Shown here: positions 6,457 to 13,132 of the stretch, one piece after another
Layout: every line of letters starts with the position of its first letter
Numbering within the stretch: the stretch's first letter is position 1
DNA from: a bacterium
GTDB taxonomy: Bacteria; Spirochaetota; UBA4802; UBA5550
Direction: 5' to 3'
Assembly (NCBI GenBank): GCA_024224995.1
Contig: JAAENB010001311.1
Location: 1-13,132, forward strand
DNA: 13,132 bases
Translations under genes and position numbers: made by a program
The notes under the pieces: generated by a model
Database searches by the model: none
The model's input: only the letters and a program-made list of their open reading frames with translations
What the model was told of the DNA's origin: nothing

Positions 6457-7998
6457 ACATCCCCCTTTATCGATCTTACCGTTTGGTTTTTTCGGCAGAC
6501 TGCGAACCATTGCTATTCCCGAAGGAATCTTGTATTTCGGCAGTTTTTCCGCGCATTTTCCAAGGATATCGGAATCCGTTGATTTTTTGTCAATGGGAAC
6601 AACAACCGCTTCCAGCCTGTTTCCCAGGAGTTCATCCGGAATACCCACTACAGCCGCTTCCAGGACCAGTTCCGTAGCCATAAGAGCGTCTTCAACTTCT
6701 TCCGGGTTAATACGGTGTCCGCCCACCTTGAGCAGGTTATCCCTGCGTCCTACGAGAAAATAAAACCCTTCTTCATCTTCATACCCCATATCTCCGGAAT
6801 GATACCATCCCTTTTCATCCAGGACTTTTGCCGTAGCTTCGGGATCTTTCCAGTAACCCTGCATAATATTGTCGCCCGAAGCAACAACTTCTCCGGTCTC
6901 TCCCCTGGCAACGGGATTTCCCTGTGGATCAAGGATTTGCAGGGTAACTCCGGGAATGGCTTTGCCCATTGAGTCCATTTTGTCTTTCAGCCTGTCCGGG
7001 TCCAGGTAGCTGAGACGGGCTGATGCTTCCGTAGCGCCGTACATAATCACAATCTTTGTCTGGGAAGGGAGGATCTGCATAAGTTCTTCTTTGATCTGTC
7101 CCGACATGTGGCCGCCGGCCTGTGAACAGTACCGGAGTGACGTAAGGTTTTCCCTGTTTTTCGCAAGAGGCGAGCGGTGCAGCAGGTACGCGAATGTTGA
7201 GGGAACGCCGGAAAACCCCGTAACTTTTTCTTCAACCATCTGTTTAATGACTGTAGCGGGAAAGGCGAATTTATTATTAAGCACAACCGCACCGCCAACA
7301 GCAAAATGAGTGTTCAGAAGAGATTTTCCCATAACATAAAAGAAGGGAAGAACAACCATCTGGATATCATTTTCCGTGAGTTCCAGGTATTGGCAGATGG
7401 AATCGGTATTAACAAGAATATTTCCGTGGGAAAGGGTAACTCCTTTTGGTTTCCCTGTTGATCCTGATGTATAAATAATAGCGGCAAGATCCGATTGTTC
7501 CATTGCCAGGCCCGGGTTGGAAGCCTCTTTATCCTGTATGGTGTCTGCCCAGGACGCCACCTCCAGGGATGTTCCGGACCAGTCGAGCTCAGGGTCGCGC
7601 AGGAGCAGGCCCTTGACATTGTACGCGGGAAGATCAATTTCCCGGAGCATTGACTCGAATTTTTTGTTTGATATAATTACTTTAGCGTCCAGTTCCTCTA
7701 AGAGCGGAACCAGGCTGTCGGTTTTAATATCACTGCTCAGGGAAACAATTACGGCCCCGGCTTTTAGAGCGCCGTAATAGGTGATAATATATTCCGGACA
7801 ATTCTCCTGTATCATGGCAACCCGGTCGCCAACGGAAACTCCCTGCTTAATAAGCCATTCCGCAAGCTGGTTGGCTTTTGAGTTTATTTCGGAAAAGGAA
7901 GTCCTTGTCTTTTCATAAATAACCGCCTCTTTTGTGGGATATTTTTGAGCGCTTTCTTCAAGGAAGTGATGAACCAGGGTACAGTTTTTGGAAATCAT
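6433..7998 (-). CDS. AMP-forming acyl/aminoacyl ligase (ANL superfamily)
   Basis: Adenylating enzyme of 521 residues, cytoplasmic. It uses ATP to activate a carboxylate and passes it to CoA or, as the neighbourhood suggests, to the carrier protein at 10018-10269. Visible motifs are the phosphate loop YTSGSTGKPKG (about 176-186), the YGATEA motif, GWYHSGDMG, the hinge GRRDNLLKVGGHRINPEEVE, and the C-terminal PNGKID with catalytic lysine near 508. The length fits a full enzyme with no fused carrier domain. ATG 7998 is chosen because GGAGG lies 7 bases upstream; the open frame extends to 8073 but that part overlaps the SGNH-like gene. It is last in the five-gene operon. The substrate cannot be read here: fatty acid, amino acid (DltA-like) or another acid are all open. 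Confidence 0.88.
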   Translation of the reverse strand: MISKNCTLVHHFLEESAQKYPTKEAVIYEKTRTSFSEINSKANQLAEWLIKQGVSVGDRVAMIQENCPEYIITYYGALKAGAVIVSLSSDIKTDSLVPLLEELDAKVIISNKKFESMLREIDLPAYNVKGLLLRDPELDWSGTSLEVASWADTIQDKEASNPGLAMEQSDLAAIIYTSGSTGKPKGVTLSHGNILVNTDSICQYLELTENDIQMVVLPFFYVMGKSLLNTHFAVGGAVVLNNKFAFPATVIKQMVEEKVTGFSGVPSTFAYLLHRSPLAKNRENLTSLRYCSQAGGHMSGQIKEELMQILPSQTKIVIMYGATEASARLSYLDPDRLKDKMDSMGKAIPGVTLQILDPQGNPVARGETGEVVASGDNIMQGYWKDPEATAKVLDEKGWYHSGDMGYEDEEGFYFLVGRRDNLLKVGGHRINPEEVEDALMATELVLEAAVVGIPDELLGNRLEAVVVPIDKKSTDSDILGKCAEKLPKYKIPSGIAMVRSLPKKPNGKIDKGGCKKLLEAR

Positions 7999-8030
7999 AG
8001 AGGAGCCTCCGTTTAAATTGGTATCGAATA

Positions 8031-8897
8031 TTATTTTCCATCCCACCCGGCAACCCGTGCCAGCATCCACCACATGGCAGCGCCTTTATTACGGCAGTTT
8101 TCCAGGGATGTGTGATGTTTTTCGTTCTTATTATACCGGCTGTGTTCCCGTGGAAACGTTTTGCCCGCGTGCTGTGAAACAGCTTTTTTGTTGTTGTACC
8201 AGCTTTCGATATCCGCAAAGTCGAATAAGACTTTGCCGTTTTCTTTGCAGAATTCACGGATTATTTGATTTTTTTGGAATCGTTTTAACCCGTTCCCATT
8301 CCCGTTTTTTTTATAGGTATGATGCCCGTTCCATGACTGGGCATTTCCCGTAACATAGACAAAGGCAACGCCGGGATATTTTTTTTCCAGGTCCGACAAA
8401 ACAGAAAGATATTTTTTGATTTTACCGGCATTATACCAGTTTACCTGGGTACACCATGCCCACATGGAAACAGATATTTTTTTATTTTTGTCCAGAACAT
8501 CCTCAGTCGCTTGTATCCCTTCGGAAGAGTCCCAGTATTCTTTCTGGTTTATCCAGGCGTCTTTTTCCTGGCCGTCGAAGACGGCGAGAGCGTTTTTTGC
8601 GCGGGGAAGGGCGCTTTTTAGCCGGGAAAAGTCAAAGGAGCTATTCTCTTTTTTAACAAGAGAAAGCCCCGTAAGGATCTGTTCCCCATGAGAGGTATGA
8701 GCGAATTGGATCTTCATATTTTTTACTTTGTTGATCCATTTTGCCGGGATCTTTGAAATATCAACACAGCTATGATCGATAATAATTGCCTGCCCGGGTT
8801 TATTCCGGGCAGCAGCAGAGTCGTTAAACAGCATACTGCCCGGAATAAAAAAGAGCAGTATAATAAAGCTGTGTTTAATTTTTTGATTTTTAGTCAA
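8031..8897 (-). CDS. Exported SGNH-like protein, TTG start
   Basis: Exported protein of 289 residues with a hydrophobic N-terminal signal or anchor ([22 protein letters not shown]). The domain begins with [10 protein letters not shown], with S69 as a possible nucleophile, then SMWAWC, the strand [22 protein letters not shown], and a C-terminal [19 protein letters not shown]. This matches the layout of the SGNH-like lipoprotein at 4697-5527, but there is no DxxH; the C-terminal HH may replace it. I set the start at TTG 8897: GGAG lies 7 bases upstream and the resulting N-terminus is a clean signal sequence. The upstream open frame to 9011 only overlaps the PP-loop gene. The start overlaps the PP-loop stop by 8 bases, suggesting coupled translation. 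By position and topology it could act like DltD or as an esterase/acyltransferase. Confidence 0.75.
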   Translation of the reverse strand: MTKNQKIKHSFIILLFFIPGSMLFNDSAAARNKPGQAIIIDHSCVDISKIPAKWINKVKNMKIQFAHTSHGEQILTGLSLVKKENSSFDFSRLKSALPRAKNALAVFDGQEKDAWINQKEYWDSSEGIQATEDVLDKNKKISVSMWAWCTQVNWYNAGKIKKYLSVLSDLEKKYPGVAFVYVTGNAQSWNGHHTYKKNGNGNGLKRFQKNQIIREFCKENGKVLFDFADIESWYNNKKAVSQHAGKTFPREHSRYNKNEKHHTSLENCRNKGAAMWWMLARVAGWDGK

Positions 8898-9888
8898 CCT
8901 TAATCTCCAACAGGTCGGCAGCGTATTTAACCATTCCCATGTCTTCGTCCTGGTTGGTCTTTTTAATACCGTCATCACGGTCCATTTGCCCGCTGCGGAC
9001 AATCCCCGCAATTTCCCACGCGTAAGGGTGGAACCCGAACCGTTCCCGGTGCAGGTGGTTTGCCAGGGCGTTTAACGTACAGTTAGTAGAGTTCGCGTCG
9101 GTGTCCGATGGTTTTTCCCACCCTTCGGCAGCGATCTCTTTAATAATCTCTTCTTCATTGTAAACAGTAAATGCCAGCGGATGAATATTGATGGGCCATT
9201 TTTCTTTGGGAATAGCCAGGTCTTCCTCAGTGAGGAAATACTGGGCCAGTTCATCACCCGTAGCGGCCAGTAAGGGATCACGGACACCTTTATTGGAAAA
9301 CCGCTGCATCCGCGGGTTTGTCTGCATAATGGCGGACGTAATAGGAGCCTGCCCCGGAGACCAGCCGTACGCTGCCAGGGGAATTTCCATTTGTAAGGCA
9401 GTCTTGAGAACCATGGATTTAACAAAACCGATGCACGTAGTGCAAATGGAGCTTGCCCTGTCCAGGGTTTTGGGACTGTAAATGTCTTTTGTGGCAGCAG
9501 CAGTAAAAGCCTGCTTGAGAATGCCGAAAGGCGGCCGCACGATCATGCTGGTAGCGCCCATAACATCGGTCATATGGAGAATATTTTTCCGGGCCTGGTC
9601 GGAGAGAAAACCATTGTCAAAGGTCCAGGCCAGAACCCGCATCTTCTGTTGTTTCGCGAGCGTCAGCAGGGTATGGGTGGAGTCTTTGCCCCCGCTATAG
9701 GCCATAATTACATCAAATTGATGCTTGCCTCTATGGAGGTCCAGCAGTTCCTCGAACTTTTTATAATACTCATCTTTTTTTTCATCGTCCGGCACAGTGT
9801 TGTTCGTGCAATAATTGCACGCGCCTTCTTCATTAAAGCTGATACCGGGAAATTTTTCCGACAACGCACATTGTGAACAGAATTCCAT
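8890..9888 (-). CDS. PP-loop ATPase, N-acetyl-sugar-amidotransferase-like
   Basis: Cytoplasmic protein of 332 residues. The ATP-pyrophosphatase loop AYSGGKDS (63-70) shows it adenylates a substrate before attack by nitrogen or sulfur. The N-terminus has paired cysteines C4-x2-C7 and C24-x2-C27, likely a zinc ribbon, in the pattern CxxC...FPGISF...GACNYC seen in PseA/WbpG/WbuX-type N-acetyl-sugar amidotransferases. A further pair, C149-x2-C152 (SICTTC), recalls cluster-binding sulfurtransferases of the TtcA/TtuA type. HisH- and HisF-like partners used by WbpG-type enzymes are absent from the window. AGGAG lies 6 bases before ATG 9888. It is third in the operon after the carrier protein. It may modify a sugar or a carrier-bound acid; the family call is fairly firm, the reaction is not. 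Confidence 0.8.
   Translation of the reverse strand: MEFCSQCALSEKFPGISFNEEGACNYCTNNTVPDDEKKDEYYKKFEELLDLHRGKHQFDVIMAYSGGKDSTHTLLTLAKQQKMRVLAWTFDNGFLSDQARKNILHMTDVMGATSMIVRPPFGILKQAFTAAATKDIYSPKTLDRASSICTTCIGFVKSMVLKTALQMEIPLAAYGWSPGQAPITSAIMQTNPRMQRFSNKGVRDPLLAATGDELAQYFLTEEDLAIPKEKWPINIHPLAFTVYNEEEIIKEIAAEGWEKPSDTDANSTNCTLNALANHLHRERFGFHPYAWEIAGIVRSGQMDRDDGIKKTNQDEDMGMVKYAADLLEIKVD
8895..8908 (-). promoter_or_regulatory. Ribosome binding site deciding the TTG start of the SGNH-like gene
   Basis: On the minus strand GGAG (8905-8908) lies 7 bases before TTG 8897-8895, inside the last codons of the PP-loop gene. No ATG in this frame gives a complete signal peptide; the first methionine after the TTG (residue 22 in GSM) falls inside the hydrophobic segment. 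Confidence 0.65.
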
Positions 9889-9951
9889 AATATTCTCCTA
9901 TTAAAAAAGAAAGTTTAACGTTTCAGATTTTTTGCCGCCAGAGCGGTCTCT

Positions 9952-9973
9952 GAGACGTTGCATGCAACGCCTC
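9952..9973. repeat. Near-perfect 22-base palindrome
   Basis: CGTTGCATGCAACG (9956-9969) is an exact palindrome, and flanking GAG/CTC extends it to 9952-9973 with one mismatched position each side. From memory, sequences of this form (GAGACGTTGCATGCAACGTC) recur as dispersed repeats in many bacterial genomes. It lies between the carrier and PP-loop genes inside the operon. A regulator site is also possible. Confidence 0.65.
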
Positions 9974-9990
9974 TACAGGTTTTTCTCTTA

Positions 9991-10007
9991 ACCGATCACC
10001 GATCACC
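9991..10007. repeat. Short tandem ACCGATC repeat
   Basis: ACCGATC occurs twice in tandem plus a partial third unit (ACC), and a further ACCGAT at 10013-10018 runs into the carrier protein's stop codon. It is noncoding filler between carrier and PP-loop genes, of unknown role. Confidence 0.55.
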
Positions 10008-10017
10008 CGGCCACCGA

Positions 10018-10269
10018 TTACTTTATTCCCTTCGTTCCCAGGAAGGCGATGATGTTCTTAACACTATCCAGGTTTTCCGGGATCAGTTCTTCATCGTCCA
10101 CTTCAATGGAATAGGTATCTTCAATGTAGGTAACCAGTTCCAGAACTCCCGTGGAATCGATAATACCGGTGTCGATGAGTGATGCTTCTATATCGACCTC
10201 GGTATCGCTTCTTCCGGCAATGAAGTTTTCTTTAATAAAGTTAATTAGTTCATCTTGTATTGTAGCCAT
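10018..10269 (-). CDS. Acyl/peptidyl carrier protein
   Basis: Carrier of 83 residues. The phosphopantetheine attachment site is S39 in LIDTGIIDSTGVLELV, which matches the D-S-x-x-x-L pattern. The rest is acidic and helical (four-helix bundle expected): IQDELINFIKENF, VLELVTYIEDTYSIEV, VKNIIAFLG. The charge pattern and DxxxIDS context look like stand-alone carriers of dedicated pathways (DltC or exosortase-associated type) rather than the housekeeping AcpP, whose site is usually DSLD. GAGG lies 5 bases before ATG 10269. It starts 33 bases after the sugar transferase stop, and the ligase likely to load it is encoded later in the same operon. Confidence 0.9.
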   Translation of the reverse strand: MATIQDELINFIKENFIAGRSDTEVDIEASLIDTGIIDSTGVLELVTYIEDTYSIEVDDEELIPENLDSVKNIIAFLGTKGIK

Positions 10270-10302
10270 CTTTACCTCTGTGTTATTATTAATTATATTG
10301 TT

Positions 10303-11748
10303 TTATCTGCCCTGAGCCCCCAGAACGGCGAGTCCTGTTTTCCAGAGTAGTTTAAAGTCAAGCCAGAGTGACCAGTTGTCGATATAATCCAGATCCAGCT
10401 CCATCCACTGATCGAAACTGAGTTCATTCCTGCTGGGGGCAATTTGCCAGATGCAGGTAAGCCCCGGCCGCATGGAAAGCCTCCTGCGCTGCCAGATATC
10501 ATACTCATCAACTTCTCCGGGAATTGGAGGGCGGGGGCCAACAAGGCTCATTTCCCCTTTTAAAACATTCATGAGCTGCGGCAGTTCATCCAGGCTGGTC
10601 TTCCTGAGAAACGCGCCGATATAGGGAATGATCCGGGGATCATTTTTTATTTTAAAAGCAGGGCCGTCTGCCTCGTTCTGTTCTTTAAGCTTTTCAAGCA
10701 GTTTTTCCGCGTCCGGAACCATGGTCCTGAATTTATAGAGCCCAAACCTTCTGCCGTTCTTTCCCAGGCGCTCCTGCTTAAAAAAGACCGGGCCACTGGA
10801 AAATATTTTTATGAAGAGCGCGATACCCAGGAAAACCGGGAGCAGGGGGACCATCGCTGCGCCCGTAACGATATAATCAAACATCAGTTTAAGAAGAAGA
10901 TCTCTGTGCTTTGACGTGGTGGTGGTGAGAATCATCGTGGGAAGACCGTAAAAGTCGTCAAAAGCCATAGCAGCGATCTCCGGTTTATAGAGCAGGGAAT
11001 GGATCTGCCATTCCGGTAATATCCGTATTCGAATGCCTATTTTTTCAATGAGGAACATATATTCATCGGCAGATTCGATCTTTCGAAGAGGCATTGCAAA
11101 GATAACCTCATCAACCACATGTTTAAGCACAATCTTCTGAAGATCTTTCACGGAACCGATAATTTTAACCCCGTCCTGCACCTCTTTGCCAATCTTGGGC
11201 CGTCCCAACTCCAGGCAGCCCACAATATTAAAATCAATATGAGTCGATTTAAGAAGGGAAATTATCTCTTTTGCCCGTTCCTTTCCCCCAATAATGAGAA
11301 TATTGTGGATATTGAGCTCTTTTTTGCCATACCTGCGCCAGCTCGTGTATATAAAGGCTTTGCTGACCATTAGAAAAAGTATATCCAGGACAAAGAACAG
11401 GCCTGGTAAAAGCCAATTCTCACCCTCAATATACCCCGCAAACCAGGTTCCCGCTGCTATAATGATTGTTCCAATAGCTGCCGCCTTAAACGTCTCCAGG
11501 AAAATGGTCTTGAACTTTTTTTCAGTAAAAGCGGAATATACTTCAAAGAACCGGAAGCTGAAAAACAAAATAATAAGAGACGCCAGGGCAAAGAACAGGG
11601 CAGAGTGGATGTCGAGAGTTGTCCCTGGTAACTTTTTATGGACCAGGTTATTAATTAAAAAGGCGGCAGTTAAGGCTGCTGCATTAATAACCGAATCAAT
11701 AAACGAATGCATCCTGATTAGTAGTAGCTTTTTTTTCTTATCCAGCAT
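10303..11748 (-). CDS. Polyprenyl-phosphate sugar-1-phosphate transferase (polyisoprenyl-P initiating)
   Basis: Inner-membrane enzyme of 481 residues that moves a sugar-1-phosphate from a nucleotide sugar to a lipid carrier, starting a polysaccharide repeat unit. The N-terminus has four or so hydrophobic spans (about 15-35, 48-70, 86-106, 112-133). A nucleotide-binding-like domain follows ([15 protein letters not shown], about 149-220). Another span (about 292-316) leads into the catalytic domain: [32 protein letters not shown] with D387 and E388, [16 protein letters not shown]. The length matches full WbaP/WcaJ-like enzymes. The start ATG 11748 has AAGGA 9 bases upstream. It is the first gene of the operon after a long leader. 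The sugar it transfers cannot be read from the sequence. Confidence 0.92.
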   Translation of the reverse strand: MLDKKKKLLLIRMHSFIDSVINAAALTAAFLINNLVHKKLPGTTLDIHSALFFALASLIILFFSFRFFEVYSAFTEKKFKTIFLETFKAAAIGTIIIAAGTWFAGYIEGENWLLPGLFFVLDILFLMVSKAFIYTSWRRYGKKELNIHNILIIGGKERAKEIISLLKSTHIDFNIVGCLELGRPKIGKEVQDGVKIIGSVKDLQKIVLKHVVDEVIFAMPLRKIESADEYMFLIEKIGIRIRILPEWQIHSLLYKPEIAAMAFDDFYGLPTMILTTTTSKHRDLLLKLMFDYIVTGAAMVPLLPVFLGIALFIKIFSSGPVFFKQERLGKNGRRFGLYKFRTMVPDAEKLLEKLKEQNEADGPAFKIKNDPRIIPYIGAFLRKTSLDELPQLMNVLKGEMSLVGPRPPIPGEVDEYDIWQRRRLSMRPGLTCIWQIAPSRNELSFDQWMELDLDYIDNWSLWLDFKLLWKTGLAVLGAQGR

Positions 11749-11940
11749 GGTTCCATTTCCTTCTCTATAATAAATTTATTCCCCAAACACGCCAGTGACC
11801 GGTGGGGATGATGATATATGTATTACCATTTTAATAAAAATAATACTGTATATATGCTAATAACTCTCTTTTTAGCTTTTTTTTATTTTTAGCGTATCTA
11901 TGTATTTTATTTATGTTAATGCGGGGTGGCTTGTCTTTAT

Positions 11941-11969
11941 ATTATACTATAAATTTTATGATCCGGCAA
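11941..11969 (-). promoter_or_regulatory. Sigma70-like promoter of the five-gene polysaccharide operon
   Basis: On the minus strand, TTGCCG (11964-11969, 4 of 6) is 17 bases from a perfect TATAAT (11941-11946). Predicted start near 11934 leaves an AT-rich leader of about 186 bases before ATG 11748. I recognise no riboswitch or ops-like element in the leader. Confidence 0.7.
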
Positions 11970-12025
11970 GGATAAAATAATAAAAAATTCGTTTTATTTG
12001 CATAAAAAAGATCCCGCAGCTGCCC

Positions 12026-13132
12026 TTATTCCTCCCGGGGCAGAATGCTGTCGACAATATATATCTTCAAGGACTGCGATTTGCCCTTTGCTGAGACTTC
12101 TTTTGTTTCCGAGTATTGTATATATTTTTCACCGCCCGCGGCATTGAATACGGATTCCGAAATAGCCACTTTACCCGGAATCCCCGTGCTTTCTATCCGG
12201 GAAGCGATGTTAACGGCGTCGCCGATGACGGTATAATCCATCCGTTCCCTGCTGCCGATATTTCCGGCAATGGCATCGCCATAATTAATGCCGATTCGAA
12301 GCAGAAAAGGTTTTTCATTTGCCGGAAGTCCTTTTTTTATATCATCACAGACCTGCTGGATCTCCACGGCACAGGCCACAGCATGATAGGCATCCAGGGG
12401 AGACGACCGGGGAGCTCCCCAAAAGGCCATAACACAATCACCGATATATTTGTCAAGGGTGGCTTCGTATTTGAAAATGACCTGTGATACCCTGGTAAAC
12501 AATTCATTGAGCCTGCCCACAACAAGAGCAGCGTCTTTGTGCTCTGAGAAATTGGTAAATCCCACAATATCGGCAAAGAGCGTAACAATGGGCTTTTCTT
12601 CACCGCCCAGGGTGATGTCACCGTCCAGAATGGTATCTACCACGTCAGGGGAGAAATAGCGGGAGAGCTTCTTTTTTTCGGTTTTCTGTTTTTCAATGAT
12701 CTCACGGGACTGTTTCATGTTTGTAACGATTGAAGCCGCGGCCATGAGCCCGAAAAAGGCAAAGGCGTAGTCTTTTTCACTGAATTCCCACTTGACCCAG
12801 CGGTACTGGAACCCAACCAGCAGGTCATTAATAAGCAGCACCAGCATGCCAATAAAACCCGTGGTAACCAGGGAAATTGAAGGGATCCGTCTCCCTTTGA
12901 TGATAATATAGACCAGGTATATCATAATAAGGGCTAAAGACGTGCCCCATCCGAAAAAGACAAAACGGCGCAGCAATACCAGGGAAGGGATGGCGGCAAC
13001 AGCAATAACGCAGCCAATACCGAATACTTCCCAGATCCTGCGAATGATTTTTGACGCAAAGGTGTCAATTCTTACGAAATGTACAAAAAATTCAATAACC
13101 AGGTGGGCAAAGATTATTATGGAAATAAACTC
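12026..13132 (-). CDS. Membrane-bound class III adenylate cyclase, 5' part missing
   Basis: The frame stays open to the window edge, so only the C-terminal 368 codons are seen (the stop is at 12026). The visible part starts with hydrophobic spans (FISIIIFAHLVIEFFVHFV, then GCVIAVAAIPSLVLL and GTSLALIMIYLVYIIIKG and GFIGMLVLLINDLLVGF) in the style of 7TM-DISM sensors. A short coiled linker (MKQSREIIEKQKTEKKK) leads to the cyclase domain. LFADIVGFTNFS gives the first metal-binding aspartate, DKYIGDCVMAFWG the substrate lysine and second aspartate, and DYTVIGDAVNIASRIE the adenine-reading aspartate plus the transition-state asparagine and arginine. It therefore looks active and ATP-specific, making cAMP at the inner membrane in response to an unseen signal. 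Separate from the polysaccharide operon. Confidence 0.88.
   Translation of the reverse strand, partial: EFISIIIFAHLVIEFFVHFVRIDTFASKIIRRIWEVFGIGCVIAVAAIPSLVLLRRFVFFGWGTSLALIMIYLVYIIIKGRRIPSISLVTTGFIGMLVLLINDLLVGFQYRWVKWEFSEKDYAFAFFGLMAAASIVTNMKQSREIIEKQKTEKKKLSRYFSPDVVDTILDGDITLGGEEKPIVTLFADIVGFTNFSEHKDAALVVGRLNELFTRVSQVIFKYEATLDKYIGDCVMAFWGAPRSSPLDAYHAVACAVEIQQVCDDIKKGLPANEKPFLLRIGINYGDAIAGNIGSRERMDYTVIGDAVNIASRIESTGIPGKVAISESVFNAAGGEKYIQYSETKEVSAKGKSQSLKIYIVDSILPREE

Noticed and set aside
7999..8073. N-terminal extension of the AMP ligase
   Set aside because: It overlaps the SGNH-like gene by 43 bases and lacks the GGAGG seen before ATG 7998; ligases of this family begin near the CTLVHHFLEE segment.
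8898..9011. N-terminal extension of the exported SGNH-like protein into the PP-loop gene
   Set aside because: The extra residues are only another frame of the PP-loop gene, and they would bury the signal peptide.
8890..9888. Assignment of the PP-loop enzyme as a complete WbpG-type acetamidino pathway
   Set aside because: The glutaminase and cyclase partners expected of that pathway are not in the window, and the extra C149/C152 pair is unlike what I recall of that enzyme.
12001..12040. Terminator after the adenylate cyclase
   Set aside because: There is a six-T run at 12005-12010 region on the minus strand and a CTGCCC/GGGCAG stem, but they are separated by about ten bases and the stem overlaps the stop codon, so the structure is not convincing.
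12337..12621. Second minus-strand open frame inside the cyclase gene
   Set aside because: It is another frame of the cyclase domain, whose metal and substrate residues are intact in the main frame.

Overview
The window reads as a chromosomal stretch of a Gram-negative anaerobe-like bacterium. Evidence for the cell type is an outer-membrane-type beta-barrel protein, a lipoprotein, sigma70-like promoters and Shine-Dalgarno sites of the GGAGG type. A Desulfobacterota-like or Spirochaetota-like source would fit the radical SAM, membrane adenylate cyclase and repeat content, but nothing here fixes the taxon. I see no rRNA, tRNA, CRISPR array, transposase or phage gene.

Left part (1-3573). A lone plus-strand radical SAM/SPASM protein (278-1384) lies between two long hairpin repeats. 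A minus-strand secreted protein follows (1845-3248): a CsgG/FlgT-like periplasmic part joined to a C-terminal beta-barrel. A third copy of the hairpin repeat lies upstream of it. The three hairpins share ends and a central core, while parts of their stems differ and remain complementary.

Middle part (3574-6402). Two minus-strand genes form a likely operon from a strong promoter at 5634-5662: an SGNH-like lipoprotein (4697-5527), then a GT4 glycosyltransferase (3574-4628). The glycosyltransferase's obvious start and its body are in different frames, separated by a run of nine T. A divergent plus-strand gene encodes a CatB-type hexapeptide O-acetyltransferase (5773-6402).

Right part (6433-11969). 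A five-gene minus-strand operon runs from a promoter at 11941-11969. In transcription order it encodes a polyprenyl-phosphate sugar-1-phosphate transferase, a small acyl carrier protein, a PP-loop ATPase of the N-acetyl-sugar-amidotransferase type, an exported SGNH-like protein and an AMP-forming acyl/aminoacyl ligase. Ligase, carrier and exported SGNH-like protein recall the logic of DltA, DltC and DltD. I infer a system that activates an acyl or aminoacyl group, loads it on a carrier and uses it to decorate a surface polysaccharide started by the sugar transferase. No MBOAT (DltB-like) gene is visible. The right edge holds a 5'-truncated membrane-bound class III adenylate cyclase (12026 to the window end).

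Start corrections made here: the secreted barrel protein at 3248, the AMP ligase at 7998, the exported SGNH-like protein at a TTG (8897), and the glycosyltransferase at an ATG (4628) that is out of frame with its body. The cyclase has no visible start.
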